Of a stretch of DNA of 64,000 nt, positions 1-9,449 are shown piece after piece. The notes below the pieces were generated by a model, which ran no database searches, was not told the origin of the DNA, and saw nothing but the letters and a program-made list of their open reading frames with translations. The position numbers and the translations under genes are program-made. Source of the stretch: Saccharomycopsis malanga (Eukaryota; Ascomycota; Saccharomycetes; Ascoideales; Saccharomycopsidaceae); the NCBI GenBank assembly GCA_004014935.1, contig CP025323.1:3073115-3137114 (forward strand), read 5' to 3'. Position 1 is the stretch's first letter, and every line of letters starts with the position of its first letter.

Positions 1-1468
1 AAACCTCCACCAACCAGAGGTCTTTATTATTTGGCTGGTATTGTTTACCATCTATTCAATGTTAAACTAAGACGATTGATGACAAGGAGATAATTGTAAA
101 AAAGAATAATGTTACAAACATATTTATGATGATTGAATGGAATGCCAATACTTTTGCAAAACATTATATACTATGTAAGTTTGAGGTTAACAAAGACTCG
201 ATCGATTTTTGTTCTGAATCCATTCAAAACGTTCAGATCACAATGCTTTACCATTTAAAACGTTTAACCCAACAGGGCACCTGACCAATTCACATTAATG
301 TCCCCCGAGGCATGGTAGATCTTTAAGGCAGAAGTCTGTTTTTTGATGGTTCAAAAACTGTTTTCAGTCAAGTTTCGTTAATTTCAAATGGGGTTGCGTG
401 TTGGTGAAGAAATGCAAATAAACTTAGAATTCCTTGTTATACAATAATGAGCATGGTTCACCTTTCACTTAGTTGAGTTCTGGCTAATTTTTGACTATTC
501 TGATCAGCAACATATCTATTGTTGCCTGTCAGAAATGTGGATGCCAGACGCAAACGGTCTCAAAAAAGTAACTAAACCGGGTCTAAACTCATAGCGAGAG
601 CATCAAATACTCATTTGCCCGGGGATCACGATAAAGAACGTTTTTACTAGTAGCAGGCTCGGTCAGCCTATCCCCAATGTAGGTTAGGGTTTATTACCTA
701 TATGGCACTATCATGCATTTAATGATAATAACATCTGGACTTTTTTTCTTGCCACTTGCTTTTATGTGACATTTCATTACGTTTGTAAGGCTTGAAGACA
801 AAACAAGCTTTCATGCCCAGTGTATTTTTTGAGTTGGCCTCTTGACGGATCAGAAGATACCTAAAATGGTAGACAGCATAATTGATAAGCTGCGTCATAC
901 GTTGATATTCGTAAACGCAAAAGATATTCTTTCATCCTCGATGATTTAGTGCATTTGTCAAGTATTCATTCTGGTAGTTTTCTTTTTCCTTATTTCCTGT
1001 TGGTCTCGTTTTGCTTCTTTATCGCTTGCCTTATTAGTTCTGCTGCGTCAATCTTTTTACTGTTTTAGTTGCGACTGTATAACCTAAATATCGACCCATG
1101 TTTTAAAAGTAAATTATGGCATTGTTTAGACCCTCTTTGTTCCCCCAAGGTCTTTGTTTTCTTAGCTTTCTTTTTTAAAGTTTCGATCCAAAATACAACC
1201 CTGGTGCTAAAGTCCAAATAATGGTTCACACACATGGAACTATGTGTTGGACATCAAGATAACACATCCTTTAGTAGGGAGCCATTTATGTACTAAAACT
1301 TCCTTACATTTATTTATAAAAACCTGGGTTCCCCTTACAGAACATTTTGGCTAAACTGTCTTTTTTCAACAGATATTTAACTGTCTGTTCATTACGTTTT
1401 GGGACCAGAGGTCCATATTATATAGATTGAAATCTTAGCACATTATTATCTCTAAATCGAAGCACATC
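1..1468. other. Intergenic region left of the first gene
   Basis: No convincing gene is seen in these 1.5 kb; open frames are short and lack protein-like composition. The right part is the probable promoter of the transporter starting at 1469. It holds a TATA box at 1315-1322 and one GATAAG at 884-889. A single GATA site is too little to claim nitrogen regulation. Confidence 0.6.
1315..1322 (+). promoter_or_regulatory. TATA box of the allantoate-family transporter gene
   Basis: TATAAAAA lies 147 bases upstream of the ATG at 1469, a normal yeast TATA distance. The assignment rests on sequence and spacing only. Confidence 0.5.
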
Positions 1469-3103
1469 ATGAACTATAACCACGACGATGTATTCGGGGG
1501 TTATTTCAACCAAAGTCATGAAAGAAACCTCAACAATATGTCTTTTGATGATAGTAAGAACTTCATACAGGTATATCAAAACGACAAAGCTTACGGTGGT
1601 CCTCATCAAGAAGCCCATGGCCATAATTTAGAGGCAACACTTTCAGCCAATTCCCAGCCGCAGTATTTAAATGAAGATAGTAAAAAGTTAAAAGTATTAG
1701 AATTGGCCGACCATTATTCAATAGACCATGACAAGTTAATGCGGAAAATCGATCTATGTGTTATACCACCTTTTGCTTTATTATACTTCATTTCTTTTTT
1801 GAATAAATCCAGTTATGGGTTGGTATATGTTGATGGAATAATGGACGATTTGCATATATCCAAAATGCAACTTGCTTCAGCATATGCAGCATTCTTCGTT
1901 CCTATCATTTGCTTTCAATTCTTCTCAAACATTGCATTGAGAATAATCAAACCACATTTTTGGATCGCTTTTGGCGTGTTATTTTATGGAGTGTTCAACT
2001 TGGCCAGCGGTTTCTGCAAAAACTATTCGACATTCGTGGTTTGCCAATTTTTTCATGGTTTGTTCCAAGCAGGTTCAGAGAGTGCAGTGGTTTATATCAT
2101 GAGTCATTATTATGAAAGACTCGAGGCTCAACGAAGATTTTCTGGTTTATATTCGGTCAACTGTCTAGGTGGAATGACTGCAAACTTGATAAGTTTGGGT
2201 ATAAACTTACATTTTGCTAACAATAATGGCTTTGCTGCTTGGAGATGGTTTATGATCATTCTTGGTAGTGTCACAATGTTCTCAGCAATTGTTCTTTTCT
2301 TCTCTGTTCCTGACTTTCCTGAAGGTGCAAGATTCTTCAGTGATAATGAAGCTTTCTTTATTATCAAAAAATTGGAAATTGATGGTGGTAAATCAGGTTA
2401 TTCTTTGGACACTAGAGCTTCTGAAGTTCTTGAAGTTTTAAAAGATCCTTTGATTTATGTTCCAACATTAACAGGATTGGGTATTGGTTTCATTGGCCAC
2501 GGTTATGCTTTGTTCGAGCCAGTGATATATCAAGCTCAAAACTTTGGATTAAGTCAAATCAACTTGTTTTCAGCATTTCCTTGGATTCTCAGTTTTGTCT
2601 ATATCAACGTGTCTTCCTTCTTGTCTGATAAATTCAAAAACCGTGGTCTTTTCTTTGCTGGAAATTTGATTATTTGTATAATCGGTGCTGTTTTAATTAT
2701 GTGTGATGATGAGAACACCCATTTCAAATATGCTGGGAACTTCATGTTGGTCTGTGGAGCTTTTGCTTCCATGCCATTTTTGATCTGCTGGTGTAGTTTG
2801 AACGTTTGCGGCCATTTGAGAAGAAGCATAATTACCTCATTACAGGTGAGTTTTTATGATCTTGGTGGTTTGATTGCTCTTTTCTCATTTGTTAAAAGTG
2901 GAAAGAATTTCAGCGAAGCCTTTATTGTAGGATTCACCTTGGCTAGTGTTGGTCTAATACTGATCGGTTTTTACTTCTTCTTACTCATGAAATCAAATAA
3001 AGCCAAGAGATCCAATAACTACAAAGCTAAGTTTGACGACTGTTCAAATAGACGCAAGATCATTATGGGCGATAAGGGTCCGTATTTCGATTACATGTAC
3101 TAG
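1469..3103 (+). CDS. MFS anion:cation symporter, Dal5/Tna1 (allantoate/nicotinate permease) family
   Basis: This 544-residue protein is a plasma-membrane-type major facilitator. About 85 polar residues precede the first membrane span, which begins near residue 100 after a charged segment (KLMRKIDLCVIPPFALLYF) typical of the Dal5/Tna1/Vht1 family. Further marks of the family are the FFHGLFQAGSESAVVYIMSHYY stretch in the first half, the FAAWRWFMIILG stretch, and the PDFPEG loop before the central cytoplasmic segment. The second half has six more hydrophobic spans and a basic C-terminal tail. Family members take up organic anions such as allantoate, nicotinate, biotin, pantothenate or cysteine; the substrate here cannot be read from sequence. 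The N-terminal extension is rich in N, H and D. The start is the first ATG after the TATA box at 1315. Confidence 0.85.
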   Translation: MNYNHDDVFGGYFNQSHERNLNNMSFDDSKNFIQVYQNDKAYGGPHQEAHGHNLEATLSANSQPQYLNEDSKKLKVLELADHYSIDHDKLMRKIDLCVIPPFALLYFISFLNKSSYGLVYVDGIMDDLHISKMQLASAYAAFFVPIICFQFFSNIALRIIKPHFWIAFGVLFYGVFNLASGFCKNYSTFVVCQFFHGLFQAGSESAVVYIMSHYYERLEAQRRFSGLYSVNCLGGMTANLISLGINLHFANNNGFAAWRWFMIILGSVTMFSAIVLFFSVPDFPEGARFFSDNEAFFIIKKLEIDGGKSGYSLDTRASEVLEVLKDPLIYVPTLTGLGIGFIGHGYALFEPVIYQAQNFGLSQINLFSAFPWILSFVYINVSSFLSDKFKNRGLFFAGNLIICIIGAVLIMCDDENTHFKYAGNFMLVCGAFASMPFLICWCSLNVCGHLRRSIITSLQVSFYDLGGLIALFSFVKSGKNFSEAFIVGFTLASVGLILIGFYFFLLMKSNKAKRSNNYKAKFDDCSNRRKIIMGDKGPYFDYMY

Positions 3104-3618
3104 CTTTTTTCTTTCTTTTTTTTTGATATTCTTCTCAGATTTTGATAACCTTTCTTATTTATTCGTTTGTTTCTTTATGTTCTTATTTCTCGGTGTGCTC
3201 AGTCTTTTTCAAAAGATTATTGTTTCTGGTTGTTAGTCATTCCTTATATTTTGTTGGACGTTTAATTTTTGGACTTTTGTATAATTTATTTCGCTTCTCT
3301 AATGCCCACGACTTACTATTTCTGGTACTTAATGAGTTTTGATCGTAACTGAACTATTGTATAAATTACATGTTATTCTCAATGGAGGCAAAATCAGCAG
3401 AGGATAATTTTCCAAAAGACTCGTGATAATTGAATTGAACGTATAATAATATGTTTATAAACAACAGTACATTCATTGTTCGAAAAAGAAAGGGCGCCAG
3501 AAAAGACGTACAATTATTATAAAGAAACTTTCAAGATAAAGTTGTTAAATCTTATATAAAACCATTTCCTTCCTTCCTGATTTGTCTTTTCATCACTTCC
3601 TTATAGTAAAACGCAGTT
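3104..3618. other. 3' flank of the transporter and convergent intergenic DNA
   Basis: T-rich DNA follows the transporter stop codon and probably carries its 3' end signals. No gene is visible. The next gene candidate (3619-3861) is convergent. Confidence 0.5.
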
Positions 3619-3861
3619 TCACTCAAAAGCGATACAACAGTTTTGAATCCAATACTGTACCTGCTTATGTTCTAGATTTCCATATACAGGCACCATATGG
3701 CAAAAGGGTTCGATTAAATCTGTAATTACTCCTTTTTCAGACTCTATTAAATCAATAAAGCCATTTTCATATCGCTTTTGGGCAACTTGATTACCTTTTT
3801 GGCAGTTTTTCAAACACGAATAAGCGTGTGTAAAGCCCTTTCTTTGAGTGTCTATTTTCAT
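3619..3861 (-). CDS. Small hypothetical protein (80 aa)
   Basis: An ATG-started frame encodes 80 residues that I do not recognise. The composition is protein-like, not low complexity: mixed charged residues, aromatics, and five cysteines including one C-x3-C pair near residue 16 and a terminal CC. No signal peptide or membrane span is seen. It lies alone between two plus-strand genes. Its upstream DNA (3862-3960) contains AAACGCGCC and GGCGCATGCGCG, GC-rich patches unlike the surrounding AT-rich spacer; the first resembles an MBF (ACGCG) element. Small size and lack of a recognised family leave its reality uncertain. Confidence 0.35.
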   Translation of the reverse strand: MKIDTQRKGFTHAYSCLKNCQKGNQVAQKRYENGFIDLIESEKGVITDLIEPFCHMVPVYGNLEHKQVQYWIQNCCIAFE

Positions 3862-4359
3862 TTACGTTCGCTGTTGAGGAAAAAACGCGCCTGCCGTTAT
3901 TTCAGACCGCCCCTTCGCAGGCACATCAACAGATAGTCACCTATTGTAAAGGCGCATGCGCGTATCCTCAACATGCCTCACTGAAAACTTGCTCCTATTA
4001 GTTATCCCTTTCTCTCTCTTTATAGGCTTTTCTCAACCCAGAGGCACAGGTCTGTATAGAGGTTATTCTTTGTAGTTGCAGCAACATGATATATCGCGTT
4101 GCAAAGCAATGTGAATGTTGAAGCGAAGAAATTTGTATAAAAAGTCTTCTTCATCCTTTATTTGAATGCCTTTTAAATTATTTTATGATTGAACAAAATC
4201 ATCAACTTCAGTCTCTCTTTAAATCAAAGAACCAATTATCCAACTAGACTCTGGTCTTTATTCATTCTTTAATAATCAACCAAGCTTTTGTCACTCTTTA
4301 ACAAATATTCAAAGTTAATACTTTTTCTTTAATCATCTATACCAATATTTTTTACAAAA
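3862..4359. other. Shared upstream region of the small hypothetical gene and the GPI wall protein
   Basis: The left part has GC-rich motifs (AAACGCGCC near 3885, GGCGCATGCGCG near 3953). The right part is the pyrimidine-rich promoter and leader of the wall-protein gene, with a TATA box at 4136-4143. No further gene is visible. Confidence 0.5.
4136..4143 (+). promoter_or_regulatory. TATA box of the GPI wall protein gene
   Basis: TATAAAAA lies 217 bases upstream of the ATG at 4360 and is followed by a CT-rich leader, the usual layout of a strongly expressed yeast wall-protein gene. Confidence 0.55.
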
Positions 4360-5238
4360 ATGCAGTTCTCTACTATTCTTTTAGCTCTTCCATTATACCT
4401 TGCTGCTGCTTCTGCTTCTCCAGCCAAAACTACCGTTCTCGGTGCACTTTCTTTAACTACTACTGTTGCTGTCACCGATTATGATGACACAACTACGGTC
4501 GATGCATCCAGTACTTCGTCTTCGTCTTCAGTTGCCGATGTTGATGACGACAGTGATGCTACTACTGAGTACGATGATGTCACTGCTACTTCCGTCACTT
4601 CTGTAGGTACAGACACCACAACCACCGTTGGCGGTTCAACTTTTACTTCTACCGTCCCAACTCAATCTGCTGATGCTGCTGCTGCTAGCTCTGCGGCCCC
4701 AGCAAACTCTGCCGAAGCTGTTTCAAATAACTCTGCTGCTCCAACAAGTGCAGCTCCTGCTGCTACTACAAATGGCGCTGCTGCTGCTGCTGCTACCCCT
4801 GTTGCTTCTGGTGATGACATTACTGCTTCTACTGCTGCCGTCAATTTGGTTTCTCAAATAGGCGATGGTCAGATTCAAGCCGCCACAGTTGCTGCTGCCA
4901 CAGCTGCTGTTTCTGCTGCCCCTTCAGAATCTGTCGTTTACGAAACCCTCAATACCGTCCTTACAGTCACTATCACCTCTTGCTCTGAAGTGTGCTCTTC
5001 TACTCCTACTGATTCTTCTGTTACAGAGACTGCTACCGAGTCTGTTTCTACTGTTGAGACTGCTGAAAGCTCCGCTACTCTCGCAACCTTTGCTTCCGGC
5101 TCTACTTCTGATGTTCAAGCTTACAACGCTACTCCAAGCATTAGTACGTTCGAAGCTGCTGCCAGCAAGCAGATGCCATTCAATACTCCTTTGGTCCTTG
5201 TAGTAGCCTTGGTCACATCAGCTTTCCTTCTCTTTTAA
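4360..5238 (+). CDS. GPI-anchored Ser/Thr/Ala-rich cell wall protein with one PIR-type motif
   Basis: The 292-residue protein starts with a clear signal peptide (MQFSTILLALPLYLAAASA) and ends with a hydrophobic tail (PLVLVVALVTSAFLLF) preceded by small residues, the pattern of a GPI attachment signal. The body is rich in S, T, A and V with acidic patches, as in O-mannosylated wall proteins. Residues 165-173 read SQIGDGQIQ, a match to the PIR repeat core (Q-I-x-D-G-Q-I-Q), whose first glutamine forms the alkali-labile ester link to beta-1,3-glucan in Pir and Cwp1 proteins. A CSEVC pair lies near residue 210. A PIR motif combined with a GPI tail recalls Cwp1/Tir proteins of Saccharomyces. Leucine is coded without CTG and codon use looks highly biased, suggesting strong expression. 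A repeat-rich wall protein evolves fast, so one-to-one orthology is not claimed. Confidence 0.85.
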   Translation: MQFSTILLALPLYLAAASASPAKTTVLGALSLTTTVAVTDYDDTTTVDASSTSSSSSVADVDDDSDATTEYDDVTATSVTSVGTDTTTTVGGSTFTSTVPTQSADAAAASSAAPANSAEAVSNNSAAPTSAAPAATTNGAAAAAATPVASGDDITASTAAVNLVSQIGDGQIQAATVAAATAAVSAAPSESVVYETLNTVLTVTITSCSEVCSSTPTDSSVTETATESVSTVETAESSATLATFASGSTSDVQAYNATPSISTFEAAASKQMPFNTPLVLVVALVTSAFLLF

Positions 5239-6429
5239 TGACTTCGACACTTCCATTTATGTTCTTTTAACTTTCAAATCCATTTACGATTTTTCTCATC
5301 AAAACTTTCGGTTTCATTATTCTGTTTTACGACGCTTTTTCTGTTTTCTTTCGCTCTACATGCTTTTAAATTCTAACATAGACATTTAAGGCTTCTTTAC
5401 CTCGATGTAGACTGCTGTAGAATAATGCTGAAAAATGCGCGAGATCATGAGCCATGCATATTTACACATGGTATCTCACGAACATACAGGCTTGCGCATA
5501 ATATCGCTTTGAACGTTGATTGCTCTTTTCGGCCATACAAAAAGACTTGAGAAATAGTTGCCCTTACCAAAGATGCTGATGAAGTAATCGCAAGTCATCT
5601 TAAAGTGTGTCATCCACATGCTGACTTGTGCTATTTTTTGTCATTTATTCTTAACAACTTAAATTCTCCGGAGTTGCGCTTTTCTGACCGTGACTGGCCT
5701 CCGAGAAATTTTCGAAAGATAACTTTTCTTTTTAACATCTATCACAAGCATTTCTTTTGGACATCTAACTACAGGATTTTATTTGCTGTTTTGGGGAATT
5801 GAAAAACTATAAAGCAAGAGCCCTAGCCTTTGGAACAATCCTAGGTTCAGCGTAATTTGGCTTGCGTTATATCATAGACATTCTCATTCCAGGGTTCCTG
5901 CATTACAAGATGATTGGCAAAGTCACATTGCTCATAATATCGTGCTCTTTATTTGTCACATATTTTCCTGTTGTCTTCATCAGTGTTGATATAGCTATGG
6001 ACCATTTGATATATTGGTTAGAGCTTGCCTCGTCTTCACAGTCGTCGTTCCCGCAAAATGATGCTTCATCAGTTAGTTAATTAGTATCATTACTACATAA
6101 CTTTTGCCATGCTCTTTTCCACCACCTCTAGTCACGATCGTTGCATTGTTTCTCAGTATTTGTTTCGTACATGAATTAAATATTCCATATCTACGTTTGG
6201 TACTCTTTCAATGGTTTGGTGCATTCTCATACCAATTGCCAGCTGTTTAGCTTCAGTTTCATTTCTTGTTTCATTGTATTTTAGATTAATTAATGATGTT
6301 TTCATGATATTTACTATTATCAACGTTTAGAGTTGTATTCTTAGTTTCAATATATTCCTCTAATGCGTATGTACATGAATATTATGTATGCTAGATTATG
6401 ACTATTTAAAAATGCAGTACTTAAATAAT
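5239..6429. other. Convergent intergenic region without a gene
   Basis: Between the wall protein gene and the convergent mitochondrial gene lie about 1.2 kb with only short open frames (for example 5605-5802 and 5862-6080) that do not look like proteins. T-rich stretches follow the wall-protein stop. I see no RNA gene. Confidence 0.5.
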
Positions 6430-9054
6430 TTATTTTGAAGCATATTCAACAAATGCTATAGCTTGCTTCAAAAATTGTTTGAAATCCTCCTTATTCAAGT
6501 TTCTGTTATCATCAGAAACATTTTCTTCCTCTAATTGTCCGCTTTCGCCATCCATCTGGTTTGCTTTTATATTATGTAAGCTAATTTCGGTACGTCTTCC
6601 TCCAACCAATCCACCTTCTGCAGTGGTTAATTGCAATAAATAATCATTATTAAATTTAAAATCCAATGTTTTTCGGTAAGTGAGTGATTCGTACAAGTAG
6701 TTGACGGTTTTTGTTTTACCATCTTCGGTTTTTAGCTCGATGTCAACGTTTTCATTGACCCGAATTTTCGAGCTTTCTAACAGAAGTGTGAATTTTGACT
6801 CATTTAAAAACTTGAACAAAGCTGGCTGCTTTTTCAAAAATTGCGGAATATGCTTAGCATCTTTGTTTAATTTAAATCTATCATTCTCGGATTTTAAAAC
6901 AGAAGTCTGATTATCAGTTGCCGGATCATCGTTTTCTATGTCTTCTTCTCGTATATCATCTATTATATCATATTCATTATCAGCATAAGCATCTACCAAA
7001 GTGCTGGTAACGGCGGAACTAAACTTTATATCGGATATTTTGTTCGGCAAGTTCACTAAAACATTAGATTCCCTTTCAACAGTGACAACTTTCAAAGTAT
7101 CCCATTGAACTTTGTCTTTCTCATTCATTTCCATAAATAATTCTATAGGAGGATAGATTTTATAATGCGATGGGTCTGTTTCAAAAAATGAACCCCCTTT
7201 TCCACCTGGATGTAAATTAACATACGGATTAGGAACCAATCTTACATGTACAAAGTAGCTATGGTAGTCAACATCTTCAAGAGCATTCGGGCTCAGAGAA
7301 TCAGGCTCGTTGAACAATGGTAGCGTTAACACCTCTTTTTTACCAACAGGAAATGACGGGTGGAAAATAAACGGTTTAGAAGGACCAGACACCAAATTGT
7401 CTATATTGAATACCTCACTATTTTCAGACGCTGATAACTTCTGCTTGACATTTTCACCAAATAATATTTGACCAAATGTAGCAGTGAAAACCGGATGGTC
7501 CCAAGTAAATATAGGCATACCGGTAGATTCCTTGTTTGCTAAGGTAAAGTCGCAAAGCTTTTCATAAATATGATCAATTTGTTGGTCACTAAGAGGTATG
7601 GCACATTCAATACCAGGCTTATCAGTGTCATTCGACTCAGTGCTCTCTTCAGACATTGTCTTAGTTTCCTCCACTTCAGCTTCAACTTCGCCATCAGAAT
7701 TTGCTTCATTACCTTCGTTAAGTTCAACAGGATCAACTTGTTTAGGTAAAAGCTTAGCCCTAGGACTCTTTAACCGATACCAATTCTGATTTCTGTAGAT
7801 CCAAGGCACCGAAATGGTATCCGTAAAGGGGTAAAACTTAACCAAATCATTACTTGCCATCAATTCGTTTACATTGGCAAATTTATGAATTATGTGCGAG
7901 TTATAATTAAGATACCATACTAGCAATCTTCTAGCCTTCACCAAAGCTCTCTGCGAATCACCGTTCAAAACATAGACATTATCACGAACCTTGTTGAAGT
8001 ATACATCTGACATCTTCTGGATGTATTGTACTGGCAAAGCTTCAAAGTTCTCCCCGGGAAGAATATTGTCATGATTCTTGAACATTTGATTAATACCACT
8101 GAAATCAATCAAATGTTTTTTCAAATTCGAAAGAGTAAGATTCAAAGAAATTTCAAACCATTCCATTTTTGATTGAATAGCACTCACGACAATGTAATCT
8201 GATTTGGGAAATCTGATTCTTATGCCATTTGAAGTATAATTAAATAACAAGTTTCCATTATTTGCAAATAAAAAAAACACCAACTTTGCGTCTACTTTAA
8301 AACGTTTTGTTATTATCATCTCATTGGCGTCCTCTGACTGATTAGTCAAAGCACCAACTTTTTTATTGACATCTACCTTGATATTCCATACATCTTCCAA
8401 AATCTTCTGCACATAGAAACTCTTTTTCTTTGACCGACTGATCTTCGTCCCATACGGCGTGTTAACCTGCACATAATCAAATAAGTCTTGTTTCTTATAA
8501 AGTTGCGTGAGTTTGTTTGCTAGCACTTGAATTTCTAAAGGAGAAAACGTAGTATTATTTGCATTGGTAAATGGCCGAAGCTCATCGATCGACTCTATGA
8601 TTTGGTTCGTTGATGCTGTTTTTTCAAATACAAGCAACTTAGAACGGTCACTTTCATACATTGATTCATAAAGATTGACTTCAAAAGTATCATGTGCTCG
8701 CTTAGGTTTTGTATGATCATCATCATCATCATTTGTTTTCTTACGTGACCCTTTCTTCAACACAACCTTTGGAGGACGATATTTTTCCAAGTCTCTTGAA
8801 AACTTCTTTATGACTCCTGTCTTCCGAGATGTTAGAATGAGAGGTTTTGGTGCTTTTGACTTTTCTTCTGTTTCTTTAAGAGTTTCAATCACATCATTCT
8901 TTAAATCTGCATTTTGTTCTGTATTATCAATAATGTCACTAAGACGCTTGAGAGAATTCTCGTTGAGTCTATAAAATGTTGTGGAGAAATTACGTCCCAA
9001 TACCGTCTGTATGGATTTCCTGCTCCTGGAAATGCAGGTTATTCTAGGTATCAT
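6430..9054 (-). CDS. SLS1: Mitochondrial protein, probably Sls1-like inner-membrane regulator
   Basis: This 874-residue protein begins with a basic, Ser/Arg-rich presequence (MIPRITCISRSRKSIQTVLG followed by RNFST) typical of mitochondrial import. A basic region (residues about 85-115) precedes a long mixed alpha/beta body and two acidic, low-complexity segments, one around residue 440-480 and one near 690-715. There is no obvious transmembrane helix. The layout and the segment around residue 205-225 (SRSKKKSFYVQKILEDVWNI) resemble fungal Sls1, the inner-membrane-bound protein that links mitochondrial transcription by Rpo41 with translation of respiratory subunits. It is longer than the Saccharomyces protein (about 640 aa). 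The mitochondrial location is well supported by the presequence; the family call is from memory of the pattern and is less sure. Confidence 0.6.
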   Translation of the reverse strand: MIPRITCISRSRKSIQTVLGRNFSTTFYRLNENSLKRLSDIIDNTEQNADLKNDVIETLKETEEKSKAPKPLILTSRKTGVIKKFSRDLEKYRPPKVVLKKGSRKKTNDDDDDHTKPKRAHDTFEVNLYESMYESDRSKLLVFEKTASTNQIIESIDELRPFTNANNTTFSPLEIQVLANKLTQLYKKQDLFDYVQVNTPYGTKISRSKKKSFYVQKILEDVWNIKVDVNKKVGALTNQSEDANEMIITKRFKVDAKLVFFLFANNGNLLFNYTSNGIRIRFPKSDYIVVSAIQSKMEWFEISLNLTLSNLKKHLIDFSGINQMFKNHDNILPGENFEALPVQYIQKMSDVYFNKVRDNVYVLNGDSQRALVKARRLLVWYLNYNSHIIHKFANVNELMASNDLVKFYPFTDTISVPWIYRNQNWYRLKSPRAKLLPKQVDPVELNEGNEANSDGEVEAEVEETKTMSEESTESNDTDKPGIECAIPLSDQQIDHIYEKLCDFTLANKESTGMPIFTWDHPVFTATFGQILFGENVKQKLSASENSEVFNIDNLVSGPSKPFIFHPSFPVGKKEVLTLPLFNEPDSLSPNALEDVDYHSYFVHVRLVPNPYVNLHPGGKGGSFFETDPSHYKIYPPIELFMEMNEKDKVQWDTLKVVTVERESNVLVNLPNKISDIKFSSAVTSTLVDAYADNEYDIIDDIREEDIENDDPATDNQTSVLKSENDRFKLNKDAKHIPQFLKKQPALFKFLNESKFTLLLESSKIRVNENVDIELKTEDGKTKTVNYLYESLTYRKTLDFKFNNDYLLQLTTAEGGLVGGRRTEISLHNIKANQMDGESGQLEEENVSDDNRNLNKEDFKQFLKQAIAFVEYASK

Positions 9055-9449
9055 TATTAGTGACTATATATCGTTTGCTAAGACTTTTTGGATATATAGT
9101 TGCCATGTTGTGAATTTCGAGATGAGATTCAATACTCTTCTGAAAAATTTTATAATATATGTATGTATATGTATGCAAATGCATATACATGTATGTTTGC
9201 GCATAAAAAATCATATATCACATGAGTTATACGGCCTTAGGCGTCAGTATTGTATGTTGAATAATAATTAATTAAAGGAGCAAAAGTATGGTAAGAAACA
9301 AATAGAACAAAACTGTAAAAAACGATGAAATGAACAAATAAAAAATTGTGATGGATTATAATGAACTTTTTTTTTGGGGTTAGGCTGTAAAGTGAAAAGC
9401 TTTTTTTTTTAAAAAGAAAAATTGTTATTAATAATTGAAAAGCAGAGAC
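9055..9449. other. Spacer between two minus-strand genes
   Basis: These 395 bases hold the promoter of the Sls1-like gene and the 3' end of the channel gene. Visible features are an ATGTATATGTATGCAAATGCATATACATGTATG stretch near 9165-9195 (imperfect palindromic ATGCAT/ATGTAT words) and T/A homopolymers at 9370-9415. Confidence 0.4.

Noticed and set aside
4628-5203. Leucine-rich frames overlapping the GPI wall protein
   Set aside because: They are products of the GCT/TCT/ACT-rich coding sequence in another phase.
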